Shown: positions 1 to 6,780, counted from the stretch's first letter. The stretch: DNA of 27,654 nt from Bacillota bacterium (GCA_023396215.1 JAEWWW010000062.1:1-27654); one strand, 5' to 3'. Made by a program: numbers and translations. Notes: a model not told the origin generated them from the letters alone.

Positions 1-52
1 CCTTTGCTATTTTTTATGCAGTTGGCAGACCGCATTCCTATTTTAGCAAAGG
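1..52. repeat. Short inverted repeat at the left edge
   Basis: CCTTTGCTA (1-9) is repeated in inverted form as TAGCAAAGG (44-52), with 34 bases between, followed by GAGTTTTT. It could be the foot of a terminator or regulatory structure of a gene lying outside the window. I see no convincing gene in 1-170. Confidence 0.3.
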
Positions 53-93
53 GAGTTTTTATTGTCTTCATCTTCGGCACAAGCCTTTTACCC

Positions 94-118
94 AACCACT
101 CGCCTAGCGAGTGGTTTT
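94..118 (+). terminator. Perfect 10-bp hairpin, terminator-like
   Basis: AACCACTCGC (94-103) and GCGAGTGGTT (107-116) form a perfect stem with loop CTA, followed on the plus strand by TTTTAC. The U-tract is short, so this may be a weak plus-strand terminator or just a stable hairpin. It sits back to back with the stronger hairpin at 131-157. Confidence 0.45.
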
Positions 119-130
119 ACTATACAATAA

Positions 131-166
131 AAATCCCCCGGCTTTGCCGGGGGATTTCTTTTTTTA
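131..166 (-). terminator. Strong bidirectional terminator after the CarD-like gene
   Basis: AAATCCCCCGGC (131-142) and GCCGGGGGATTT (146-157) form a perfect 12-bp stem with a TTT loop. The plus strand continues into TTCTTTTTTT. On the minus strand the GC stem runs into TTTTTATTG. It lies 13 bp beyond the stop of the CarD-like gene, so it probably terminates that transcript, and it could also stop plus-strand transcription. Confidence 0.85.
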
Positions 167-170
167 TAGA

Positions 171-653
171 TTATGACTGGATGGCATGGCAGGCCATGCG
201 CACCGTATCTTCAAAGCGCAGCCCTTTGGCCAGCGCAATCTCTGAAAACAGCCGTTTTTGCGCCTTAGGAAGAAGCTCCTTTTCGAAGCTGCCCAGTACC
301 GCTTTTGTTTCCTGCACCAACAGTTCCTTCACCATTCGGGCAAGGGTGAATAAATCCGAGCTTTTGGCAGCCGCCTCGTAGGCCTGCTTGCGCTGCTTCG
401 CGTTGCTGTCCCAGCTTGCTTCTCCATCCCCCATGAATGCCAGAATATGATTGGCTTCCTCCAAAGAGATGATGTCCTTAATCCCAATCTGATCTGCCTT
501 ATCCACCGGGACCATAATGGTAGTGCTTGGGTCGCATTCCGGCGTTAGCACGAAATACAACGTCCTTTGACCGCCATAATCACGGTGGCAAAATTCACGG
601 ATGGTACAGCCGCCGTGGCCCGGGTGCGACAGGTAATCCCCCACTTTATAAAT
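171..653 (-). CDS. CarD-family (CarD/CdnL/TRCF-RID) transcriptional regulator
   Basis: This is a protein of about 160 residues. Its N-terminus reads YKVGDYLSHPGHGGC, the RNA-polymerase-interacting fold seen in CarD/CdnL and Mfd, followed by strand-rich sequence and an IMVPVDKADQIG segment typical of the family. The helical C-terminal half (about residues 75-160) matches the CarD DNA-binding region. Family members bind the RNA polymerase beta subunit and stabilise open complexes. The GTG at 644 is the first ordinary start, but it has no ribosome binding site at good distance and would cut off the conserved Tyr-Lys. GAGAGGGG (663-670) lies 9 nt before an in-frame ATT at 651-653, giving a Met-Tyr-Lys-Val-Gly start like other CarD proteins, so I prefer ATT. 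An upstream TGA excludes a longer form. The family call is firm and the start is inferred. Confidence 0.85.
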   Translation of the reverse strand: MYKVGDYLSHPGHGGCTIREFCHRDYGGQRTLYFVLTPECDPSTTIMVPVDKADQIGIKDIISLEEANHILAFMGDGEASWDSNAKQRKQAYEAAAKSSDLFTLARMVKELLVQETKAVLGSFEKELLPKAQKRLFSEIALAKGLRFEDTVRMACHAIQS

Positions 654-706
654 ATGCGTACGCCCCTCTCATGGTTATCTCCACTGGTTACCTTCTTCAC
701 TTTACA

Positions 707-740
707 ATTATAGTATACCATGTTGGGCGGATATTAGCAA
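707..740 (-). promoter_or_regulatory. Candidate promoter of the CarD-like gene
   Basis: On the minus strand a perfect TATAAT -10 lies at 712-707, about 55 bp before the start codon. The best upstream hexamer, TTGCTA at 740-735, is 22 bp away, which is too far for a standard -35. The promoter may therefore be weak or activator-dependent. No terminator separates it from the upstream LuxR gene, so read-through is also possible. Confidence 0.4.
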
Positions 741-776
741 ATGACGCGGGCGGTACGAGGATTGGCAGCCTGAAAA

Positions 777-2411
777 TCAGTGGTTCCCGGTATGGACGCA
801 GCCCGCCTCCTCCATCATCTGAACATATACCATCAGCTCCTTGCGGGAGGTGACGTTCAGCTTCATATAGATGCGGCGGTTGTGGGTTTTGATGGTGTTG
901 ATGGAAAGACAGAGAAGCTCGGCGATTTCCTTTGCGGTATGCCCCTGTACGTATAAATCAAAAACCAATTTTTCAGCGGCCGAAAGCGACTTGATGTTCT
1001 TTACAAACTTCAGGTAAAGGGCGGAATGCTCCTGTGCCGAAAGCTCCTGCGCCTCGCCTGCCGCAGGCAGCTCATCCTGCGCCGAAAGGAACTCAAGCAG
1101 GTCGTCGATTTCGGGGATTTTGGTTTTAGCGGCGGGGCCGGGATTCTTAAGCTGCTCCAGCGCCTCGGTTACCGGGCGGATATAGCGGTGGCTGATAAAC
1201 GACGCCAAAGCCACGTTGGCCAGCATCAGTATCAGCAGCCCCAATATCAGGTTGCGGGTTCGCGAAGAAATCAGTGCCCTGAGCCCCGCGTCGGGCATCA
1301 TCAGCGCCACCGCCCACTGCTCGTCGCTGTATGCCGAATCCACCGGGTAGAGGGAGATTTTCTGGTGCAGCCCGGCGTAATCCTCCTTGCCCTGCTGGCG
1401 GTAGCTGTAAAAGGCGTCTGCGTCCGAGAAGATTTTCATTTCGGTGTGCTCGGGTGCGCCCGGCCCGGCGGCGAAGCTGCCTGCAAAGAGCGCCTGTGAC
1501 AGCCGCAGCGTGTCGTCCTCCAGCGGTGAAAGCAGGCAGAACAGGTGGTCGTAGCTCTCGGATTGCGGGGTGTGGGAAAGCTTGAAGAGCATCTCGCTGA
1601 CCTCGAACCCGCAAACGCCAAACACCGTGCCGTCCGACGCAACCAGCGGCACGATACAGAGCATCATCCGCTCGCTGCTGCCCGAGAGGGTTATCGCTTC
1701 GCTCCAGCGGTAAAGGCGGGAAAGCGGCAGCCGCGCCGCGCCCCCGGTGGTCATCACCCCGGCAAAGCAGGGCATTTCGCTGATGTCCAGCTCCATCTGC
1801 CATTGGGGGAGGATGTGGATGCCGTTGTTTCTTGCAATGGTCATGGGGCCGAGGCGAAAGCGCAGGTTTGCCGCCATGCCGCTTACGATATTCGGCTCCA
1901 TATTTTTCAGGTAAAGGCAGGCGCGGGAGTTTTTACCGCCGGGCAGCGAGGGGTTCACCGTGGCGTTGAGCATCAGAAAAACACCGCTCCCGCGGGATTT
2001 TTCAAGGGCGCCGGTGAGCCTGCCCAGCTCCTCCTCCAAAAGATGCTCCAGCAGCTCGGGCCTTTGCTGCAGGGTTGCCGCCGAGCCGCCGTGCTCCTTC
2101 AGGTTGCGCTCTACCCCTGCCGAAAGCTCGGCCGCCAGGTTGACCGCCTGCACCGAAATGCCGCCAAAGGAGCGGTAGATATCCCCCGAAATGTGGGTCA
2201 GCTCGCCCTCCAGAACCGGCCTGTGCTCCAGCAATCCCGCTCTGAATACGCCGGCCGCAAACAAAATCATCAGAACGCCCAGCATGATGGTGTTGAGGAA
2301 AAGCAGCAGAAAAAGGAACAGCCGCAAACGCATGGGCAGGCCGTTTTGCCCGCTGTGACGCACAGCCTCGCGATACGCTCTCAGAGTCTGTATCATCCCC
2401 TGCTTCGGCAT
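777..2411 (-). CDS. Membrane-anchored sensor with C-terminal LuxR-type HTH
   Basis: This is a 544-residue one-component transmembrane regulator. A first membrane helix spans about residues 29-55 and a second about 387-407, enclosing an extracytoplasmic region of roughly 330 residues that resembles Cache-type sensor domains. After the second helix a short linker (RPVTEALEQL, HAMP-like in position) leads to a LuxR_C helix-turn-helix at about 476-535, with LSAAEKLVFDLY, TAKEIAELL and SINTIKTHNRRIYMKL. No receiver or kinase domain is visible, so the likely route is external ligand to DNA binding in a single protein. The ATG has GGGGGCGGG upstream. It starts 15 bp after the solute-binding lipoprotein gene and is surely co-transcribed with it. 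I infer that the lipoprotein delivers or monitors the ligand. The extracytoplasmic fold is the least certain part. Confidence 0.85.
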   Translation of the reverse strand: MPKQGMIQTLRAYREAVRHSGQNGLPMRLRLFLFLLLFLNTIMLGVLMILFAAGVFRAGLLEHRPVLEGELTHISGDIYRSFGGISVQAVNLAAELSAGVERNLKEHGGSAATLQQRPELLEHLLEEELGRLTGALEKSRGSGVFLMLNATVNPSLPGGKNSRACLYLKNMEPNIVSGMAANLRFRLGPMTIARNNGIHILPQWQMELDISEMPCFAGVMTTGGAARLPLSRLYRWSEAITLSGSSERMMLCIVPLVASDGTVFGVCGFEVSEMLFKLSHTPQSESYDHLFCLLSPLEDDTLRLSQALFAGSFAAGPGAPEHTEMKIFSDADAFYSYRQQGKEDYAGLHQKISLYPVDSAYSDEQWAVALMMPDAGLRALISSRTRNLILGLLILMLANVALASFISHRYIRPVTEALEQLKNPGPAAKTKIPEIDDLLEFLSAQDELPAAGEAQELSAQEHSALYLKFVKNIKSLSAAEKLVFDLYVQGHTAKEIAELLCLSINTIKTHNRRIYMKLNVTSRKELMVYVQMMEEAGCVHTGNH

Positions 2412-2426
2412 CTGCCCGCCCCCTTT

Positions 2427-3809
2427 TTACCGTTGTTCCGCAATAAATGCCATCAAAGCGCCTTCAGCAGCCTTCTCATAGGCCTCGTCCGGCTCCATTG
2501 TGGCAAGGTTCTCCATATATCGCTCCCGCCGCTGCCTGGCTATGGCGAAGAAACCGGCCTCCATACTTCCGCTGATGGAGTTGAGTTTGTCTGACACCGG
2601 CGGCGTGTAAAAATCGTATTCGCTATGAACCGTGATGGCGGTGCGGAGCAGCTTGCGGATATTGGGGTTGCCGTTCTCGGCAATCTCTTTTTCCATGTGG
2701 TCGGTAAATGCCTGACCGGTCACCGGCAGGTATCCGGTGGAGGCCACAAAGCGCATGTTCTGTTCCGGGGCGGTAAACCATTTCAGGAACAGGGCCGCGG
2801 CTTTTTCCCGCTCGGGGGTGGTTTTTGCCACCGCCAGCCCGCCGCCCCTTTGGATGGCGGTTTTTTTACCGCCCTCAAAAACCGGGTAGGGCAAAACGGT
2901 GTATTCCACCGTTTCCTTTGTGTTGTCGGGGTATGTAATCTCGTTGCCGTAGAAAAGGATGCCCGCCGTCGAGCCGGTGGAGCAAAGAATCTCCCCCGTT
3001 TTGGAAAGGTCGGAGGAATAGCCGTCGTAGACGGCGTAGCCGCCCTTCACCGAGGGCTCAAAGACAACCTCCCAGAGCCGCCGGAACTCGGGCGTATCCA
3101 GCCGGAGCGCCTCCCCGTCAAAAAGGGGGCGGCCCATCTGCCGCATCCCCACCTGCGCCAGATTGAAAAAGGAATCGGCGGTGTAGAAGGCTTTGCCGTC
3201 GCCGGGAACCTCCGGCGTCTGCTCGTCGGTCCAGCGGTGGTACCGCATGGCCGCGTCGGATATCCCTTCAAAGGTGGAAAGGTCGTTGGCCGTTACCCCG
3301 GTGGCGGCAGAAAACCGGTCGAACAGGGTTTGGTTGAGGAAAAGCACCTCGGTGGATTTTGCAAAGGGGAACACATAGAGCTTGCCGTCGTCCAGCCTGC
3401 CCTCCTCCACAAAGCGGGGCAGGTAATTCGCAAGCTCGGCTTCGGTGAACTGCTCATCCAGCGGCGCGAGCAGGCCCTTTTCTTTGAGCACCGCGGCGGT
3501 GGCCGGGTAGCAGGTGGTGATATCCGGCATCTCGGGCGCGCCGGGGTCACCCGCGGCAATCATGGTCAGCTTTTCCTGCAGGGCCGCCGAGCCGGAAATC
3601 GATGTGACGTTGATGACAACCCCATTCTCCTTGCCGACGGTGGCGTTAAACTCCCCGATTTGCTCGTCCATGGTGGCCTGCATCTGTCCGCCGAAGTTGT
3701 GCCACAGGGTGACGGTCACAGGATTTTTGGGGCTGGGCCCCGCCTGCCCGCAGGCGGAGGCGGCGAGCAGCACCGCCAGCAGCACCCACACGATACCCTT
3801 CTTTTTCAT
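2427..3809 (-). CDS. Family-1 extracellular solute-binding lipoprotein
   Basis: This 460-residue precursor has a lipoprotein signal, MKKK then a hydrophobic stretch ending ASAC with the lipidated Cys at residue 20. The mature part reads VTVTLWHNFGG and later LAPLDEQF, YVFPFAKSTEVLFLNQTLF and GGGLAVAKTTPEREKAAALFLKWF. This is the signature layout of UgpB/MalE-like binding proteins of carbohydrate ABC transporters. The usual two permease genes are absent on both sides. Instead the next gene is a membrane LuxR-type regulator, which suggests a sensory or accessory role, or use of a transporter encoded elsewhere. AGAAGGGAAG precedes the ATG. The upstream region carries repeated GGGGTGATT boxes overlapping a candidate promoter. 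The substrate cannot be read from the sequence. Confidence 0.88.
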   Translation of the reverse strand: MKKKGIVWVLLAVLLAASACGQAGPSPKNPVTVTLWHNFGGQMQATMDEQIGEFNATVGKENGVVINVTSISGSAALQEKLTMIAAGDPGAPEMPDITTCYPATAAVLKEKGLLAPLDEQFTEAELANYLPRFVEEGRLDDGKLYVFPFAKSTEVLFLNQTLFDRFSAATGVTANDLSTFEGISDAAMRYHRWTDEQTPEVPGDGKAFYTADSFFNLAQVGMRQMGRPLFDGEALRLDTPEFRRLWEVVFEPSVKGGYAVYDGYSSDLSKTGEILCSTGSTAGILFYGNEITYPDNTKETVEYTVLPYPVFEGGKKTAIQRGGGLAVAKTTPEREKAAALFLKWFTAPEQNMRFVASTGYLPVTGQAFTDHMEKEIAENGNPNIRKLLRTAITVHSEYDFYTPPVSDKLNSISGSMEAGFFAIARQRRERYMENLATMEPDEAYEKAAEGALMAFIAEQR

Positions 3810-3911
3810 CAGAATGCGCTTCCCTTCTACAAAACGTTGTTCGGAAGTCTTTTTATCGCCATGGGCCCCAGCTGTGCAAACAGGCTGTGACGCGGGTCAA
3901 ACCCGGAGCAT

Positions 3912-3981
3912 GGGGTGAAACACAAAAAATCACCCCTATAATCACCCCTGTTTTCCCTTGACAATCACCCCGGGGATGATT
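3912..3981. promoter_or_regulatory. Clustered GGGGTGATT operator-like repeats
   Basis: GGGGTGAA lies at 3912-3919. AATCACCCC occurs at 3928-3936, 3940-3948 and 3963-3971. The last copy is followed directly by GGGGATGATT (3972-3981), making a near-perfect palindrome with one extra A. The second and third sites are 12 bp apart from start to start, close to one helical turn. The density and symmetry imply a dimeric or cooperative DNA-binding protein. GGGGATGATT resembles the box recognised by MalT, also a LuxR-type protein, so the nearby membrane LuxR regulator is the obvious candidate. That assignment is inference. Confidence 0.7.
3935..3964 (-). promoter_or_regulatory. Candidate promoter of the solute-binding protein/LuxR operon
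   Basis: On the minus strand TTGTCA (3964-3959) is followed after 18 bp by TATAGG (3940-3935). Two of the GGGGTGATT boxes lie in or beside the spacer and -10. This gives a leader of about 120 nt before the lipoprotein start. Confidence 0.4.
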
Positions 3982-3986
3982 ACAGA
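3958..3986 (+). promoter_or_regulatory. Candidate plus-strand promoter overlapping the palindrome
   Basis: A perfect TTGACA at 3958-3963 is followed after 17 bp by TACAGA (3981-3986), a weak -10. The spacer is exactly the palindrome AATCACCCCGGGGATGATT. If real, it would drive the zinc-ribbon cassette with a leader of about 270 nt and place both divergent units under the same operator. Confidence 0.35.
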
Positions 3987-4260
3987 AGGTAATATTTTTC
4001 GTAAGATAGCACTGAAGGCAACCGAATTCATTGATTGATTCACCGATTTTAGATTACCAATAAACCCCAGTCAAGTCAAGGGTTTTGCGTGGGCGCGGGG
4101 GAGGGTGGCAAGATGCAAAACAGGCCAAAAAAGCGGCCGCCGGATAACGCGGCCGGGCCCGCCGCGAGGCTGGGTTATACGGGCCTTAAAAAGCCGGGAG
4201 TACCCTTTGCCGCCCCGCAGAGCGCGAGGGGGCAGAGCCCGGGGAACAGAGGTGATGGCG

Positions 4261-4599
4261 ATGGATAGGCCGGTTCCCTGCTTTACAGCCAAATGCCGGA
4301 CAGTACGGGAGGAAGCCGGATTCCGCCTGACCTTCTTCTGCGCGCTCTGCGACAACGGCTACACCACCCCGCCCATTGCCTGTGACACCCCCAGGCAGGC
4401 TCTGCTGCTGGGGGCGCGGGACGCGCGGCTCCACTTCAACCGCTGTGAGGGCTGCCGCAGGTGGGTGTGCGACCAGCATTTTAACGAGAACCGAATGATG
4501 TGTGTGGATTGTATGCCCCTCGTCTGCGCCCGGTGCGGCTCCCCTGTAGCAAAGGGGGCTCAGTTCTGCACCAGCTGCGGCGCACCGCAATTTGAATGA
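4261..4599 (+). CDS. Multi-zinc-ribbon protein, 112 residues
   Basis: The start at 4261 is chosen because AGAGGTG (4248-4254) sits 6 nt upstream. The in-frame ATG at 4255 directly abuts that site, and the frame back to 4105 looks non-coding. The protein is Cys-rich: C27xxC30, C62xxC65, C70xxH73, C81xxC84, C89xxC92 and C103xxC106. The last pair forms a classic CxxCG(10 residues)CxxCG double-CxxC ribbon (residues 89-107). The middle CEGC/WVCDQH section is a second treble-clef-like metal site. No membrane helix or enzyme motif is visible. It begins a run of six small plus-strand genes, overlapping the next by ATGA. Such ribbons usually mediate protein or nucleic-acid contacts. The function here is unknown. 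Confidence 0.75.
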   Translation: MDRPVPCFTAKCRTVREEAGFRLTFFCALCDNGYTTPPIACDTPRQALLLGARDARLHFNRCEGCRRWVCDQHFNENRMMCVDCMPLVCARCGSPVAKGAQFCTSCGAPQFE

Positions 4600-4754
4600 A
4601 ACAGGAGGGGGAGAAACGTAATTTACCAAGCGGCTTTGGCTGCCTGATGAAAGGGCTTTGGGGCCTTATGACCCAATTTAAGAAGGTAAAATGCCCCGCC
4701 TGCGGCGAGCAAAACCCGCCCGGCACCCTCTTCTGCGGCGGCGGCAAACTGTAG
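4596..4754 (+). CDS. 52-residue zinc-ribbon microprotein with incomplete metal site
   Basis: An ATG at 4596-4598 overlaps the previous stop as ATGA and opens a frame of 52 residues. It reads MKQEGEKRNLP, then LMKGLWGLMTQFKKVK, then CPACGEQNPPGTLFCGGGKL. The spacing from CPACG to FC is that of a normal zinc ribbon, but the final CxxC is broken: the expected last Cys is Gly and the protein stops five residues after the remaining Cys. Internal ATGs at 4647 and 4668 are possible alternative starts, and a GAGGGGGAG site at 4603-4611 has no well-placed start. It may be a recently decayed gene or a genuine three-Cys peptide. Coupling to the upstream gene by the overlap is inferred. Confidence 0.5.
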   Translation: MKQEGEKRNLPSGFGCLMKGLWGLMTQFKKVKCPACGEQNPPGTLFCGGGKL

Positions 4755-4823
4755 CGCAATATTCATTTTATATAATCGGCAGCTGTTCAAACACAGAAAA
4801 TTTAAATTTTGGAGGTAATTATC

Positions 4824-5147
4824 ATGACAGAGCAAATCATCCACACCCCGGAGGACATTGAAAAGAACAAAACCATGGCAGGGCTTGCGTATCTGCTTTT
4901 CTTCCTGCCGCTCATCGCCTGCCCGGATTCGGGCTACGCCAAGTTCCACGCCAACCAGTCGCTGATACTCTTCATCGTCGGCGTCATCGGCAACGTGGTT
5001 CTGGGCATCATCCCCATCATCGGCTGGATACTGCTCCCGTTTTTCGGCGTTGGCGTTCTGGTGCTGGGCATCATGGGGCTTATCAACGGGTTTGGGGGCA
5101 AGGCCAAGCGGCTCCCCCTCATCGGCAAGTTTACCATACTGAAATAA
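4824..5147 (+). CDS. Small membrane protein, Tic20/DUF4870-like
   Basis: The ATG at 4824 follows GGAGG (4811-4815) at good distance, so a TTG further upstream is not needed. The 107-residue protein has a short charged N-terminus (TPEDIEKNKTMAGLAYLLFFLP) typical of the Tic20-like/DUF4870 group. The FHANQSL motif between its first and second hydrophobic segments is characteristic. Three or four membrane segments fit: about 17-33, 48-67 and 70-93. The C-terminus RLPLIGKFTILK is basic and probably cytoplasmic. It lies within the zinc-ribbon cassette, 18 bp before the lipoprotein gene. The biochemical role of this family in bacteria is not established. Confidence 0.75.
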   Translation: MTEQIIHTPEDIEKNKTMAGLAYLLFFLPLIACPDSGYAKFHANQSLILFIVGVIGNVVLGIIPIIGWILLPFFGVGVLVLGIMGLINGFGGKAKRLPLIGKFTILK

Positions 5148-5165
5148 CTGGAAGGAGAGCAGACG

Positions 5166-5660
5166 ATGAAAAAGCTTTTATCCGGGCTGTTGGCCCTTGC
5201 GCTGGTCTTATCCCTTGCCGGGTGCGGCATAAGTGCAAAATTCGAGGAAAAAGCCGGCGAGGCAATCCTGAAGAAAATTGCCAAGGACGCCGGCGGCGAC
5301 ATTGACATTGACGGCGACAAGATGGTCATCAAGGGCGAGGACGGCCAACAATTCACCTTCGGGGAGGGCGAATGGCCAAAATCCGACCTGGCAAAAAGTA
5401 TTCCCGAATTCAAAGGCGGCAGGGTTACCGGGGTGATGGAAGCGGATGGTTCGCTGTTTATCAGCCTTGAAGAGGCTGCTGAAAAAGACTTTGCAGATTA
5501 TCTGGCCGAAATTAAAAAGGACTTTACCGAGGATGCCTATCATATAACTTCGGATAGCGGCACGACCTATGGGGCGAAAAACGCCAAGGACGTTGGCGTA
5601 ATGCTCATGTATTCCACAGACGGGGCCTTCAGCATAACGGTGTCACAGATGGAAGAATAG
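5166..5660 (+). CDS. Uncharacterised lipoprotein, 164 residues
   Basis: MKKLLSGLLALALVLSLAGC is a textbook lipoprotein signal with lipobox LAGC and Cys at residue 20. GGAGAG precedes the ATG. The mature part begins with an amphipathic helix (FEEKAGEAILKKIAKDAGGD), then a strand-rich section (DIDIDGDKMVIKGEDGQQFTFGEGEWP) and a C-terminal alpha/beta part with FADYLAEIKKDFTEDAYHITSD. Two- and three-residue DID and DGD repeats are visible but no catalytic motif. It is presumably anchored on the outer face of the membrane. Its place between a multi-pass membrane protein and a zinc-ribbon membrane protein suggests an envelope-associated set. I do not recognise a named family. Confidence 0.75.
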   Translation: MKKLLSGLLALALVLSLAGCGISAKFEEKAGEAILKKIAKDAGGDIDIDGDKMVIKGEDGQQFTFGEGEWPKSDLAKSIPEFKGGRVTGVMEADGSLFISLEEAAEKDFADYLAEIKKDFTEDAYHITSDSGTTYGAKNAKDVGVMLMYSTDGAFSITVSQMEE

Positions 5661-5683
5661 CAGGAAAGAGGAGGATGCGTAGA

Positions 5684-6097
5684 ATGACAAAAACAATCTG
5701 TACCGTCTGCGGCGCAGAGCTGGACGCGGAGGGCAAGTTTTGCCCCGATTGCGGCTCCCGCATACCCGAACCGGCCGCGCCCCAACCCCAGGCAACCCCG
5801 CCGCAGGTTGTGGCACCTGTTCCCATGGCAGTCGCCCCCGTGATGGCCAAACCTGTGGGGCCCAACACACAGCTGAGCGTAATGGGCTATGTACTTACCA
5901 TGCTGGCGATTTCGGTGCCAATCATAGGCGTCATACTCACCTTCGTGTGGGCCTTCGGCTCTAAAACCAACCGCGCCAGAAAAAACTATTGCCGCGCGGT
6001 GCTGGTGCTTGCCGGCCTTTCCCTGCTGCTGGTAATCGTATTCTTTGCTTTGAATTACAGCACCTTCATGCAGTTTAGCAGCGTGCTGACCGAGTAA
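5684..6097 (+). CDS. Zinc-ribbon protein with C-terminal membrane helices
   Basis: AAGAGGAGG ends at 5674, directly against an ATG at 5675 but 9 nt before the ATG at 5684, so the second start is chosen, giving 137 residues. The N-terminus is a complete zinc ribbon (C6xxC9G and C20xxC23G). A proline/alanine/valine-rich linker (about 28-58) follows. Then come two membrane helices, about 66-92 (YVLTMLAISVPIIGVILTFVWAF) and 103-127 (AVLVLAGLSLLLVIVFFAL). A basic loop, KTNRARKNYCRA, lies between them. This ribbon-linker-membrane plan is common in Firmicutes proteins of unknown function. It probably places the ribbon in the cytoplasm at the membrane. Confidence 0.78.
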   Translation: MTKTICTVCGAELDAEGKFCPDCGSRIPEPAAPQPQATPPQVVAPVPMAVAPVMAKPVGPNTQLSVMGYVLTMLAISVPIIGVILTFVWAFGSKTNRARKNYCRAVLVLAGLSLLLVIVFFALNYSTFMQFSSVLTE

Positions 6098-6176
6098 CCG
6101 CAAAAGCGAAGGCCGCTCCCCTCCCCCTATGCTCTTGCAGACTTAAAATAAGGCAACATGAAAGGTGGAAACAACC

Positions 6177-6680
6177 ATGGCGTTCTTTGACAAACTGAGG
6201 GACAAAACCAGCGATATGCTGGAGATTTCCAAAATCAACAATAAAATCAGCGAAGAAAAAAGCAAAATTGCTGCTCAAAAGACCAAGCTGGCAGATTTCT
6301 ACTGGGCAAAATTTGAGGCCGGAGAGCAGTTGGAGGGCGAGGCCATGGAATGCTGCGCCGCCATCCAAGCGGGCAATGAGGCTATACATGCCTTTCATCT
6401 GGAGATTGCGAAAATTAAGGAGGAGCCGCCCCAAGCCGCCGCACCAGCCGGGCCCGCACAGCCAGCCGCCGAAGACAGCGCCCCCTGCGGGGGCTGCGGC
6501 GCGCCGGTGCCTCTGGGCAAAAAGTTCTGCCCCGAGTGCGGCACGCCCTTCGCTCCCCCCAAGCCCGCCGAGGAAGCCCCCGCCGCCGAGGAGCCCTTGC
6601 ACTGTGCCGCCTGCGGAGAGGTTGTGGCCCCGGGCAAAAAGTTCTGTGCCGAGTGCGGCGCGCCGGTGCAGGGCGGCTAG
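6177..6680 (+). CDS. Coiled-coil protein with two C-terminal zinc ribbons
   Basis: The ATG at 6177 is preceded by AAGGTGG (6163-6168) at 8 nt, giving 167 residues. Residues 1-83 form a charged helical region (KLRDKTSDMLEISKINNKISEEKSKIAAQKTKLADF...) with coiled-coil character. An Ala/Pro-rich linker follows, then a first ribbon (CGGCG ... KKFCPECG). A second acidic Pro/Ala linker leads to a second ribbon (CAACG ... KKFCAECGAPVQGG) at the extreme C-terminus. Both ribbons have all four cysteines. The two halves share the motif GKKFCxECG, so the second looks like an internal duplication. The protein is soluble and closes the cassette ahead of a strong terminator. A scaffold or adaptor role is a guess. 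Confidence 0.75.
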   Translation: MAFFDKLRDKTSDMLEISKINNKISEEKSKIAAQKTKLADFYWAKFEAGEQLEGEAMECCAAIQAGNEAIHAFHLEIAKIKEEPPQAAAPAGPAQPAAEDSAPCGGCGAPVPLGKKFCPECGTPFAPPKPAEEAPAAEEPLHCAACGEVVAPGKKFCAECGAPVQGG

Positions 6681-6741
6681 GCCCTGTATCCTTAAGGTAA
6701 GCCATTCTGAAAACAGGCAGTCCGATTCGGTTATCTCTGCT

Positions 6742-6780
6742 AAAAAACGGCTTAAAACCAATGGTTTTAAGCCGTTTTTT
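6742..6780. terminator. Perfect bidirectional terminator between convergent genes
   Basis: AAAAAACGGCTTAAAACC (6742-6759) and GGTTTTAAGCCGTTTTTT (6763-6780) form an 18-bp perfect stem with loop AAT, with A/T tracts on both sides. It lies between the zinc-ribbon cassette (plus) and the GNAT gene (minus) and can end both transcripts. Confidence 0.93.

Larger units (their letters stand above)
3810..4260. other. Divergent intergenic region of about 450 bp
   Basis: This stretch separates the minus-strand solute-binding protein operon from the plus-strand zinc-ribbon cassette. It holds the TCACCCC repeat cluster (3912-3981) and candidate promoters in both directions. The rest (about 3990-4100) is AT-rich with no clear hexamer pair. 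An open frame extends back from the first zinc-ribbon gene to 4105, but its N-terminus is arginine/proline-rich and looks like non-coding GC-rich DNA. Confidence 0.6.

Noticed and set aside
4..381. Plus-strand 125-codon frame at the left edge
   Set aside because: It runs through two terminator hairpins and antisense into the CarD-like gene, with no ribosome binding site.
1545..3890. Long plus-strand open frames (349 and 421 codons) opposite the LuxR and solute-binding genes
   Set aside because: They lie antisense to two clearly recognisable protein genes, have no family motifs, and arise from the GC-rich third positions of the real genes.
4105..4260. N-terminal extension of the first zinc-ribbon protein
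   Set aside because: The extra residues are Arg/Pro/Gly-rich with no motif, and a good ribosome binding site fits the ATG at 4261.
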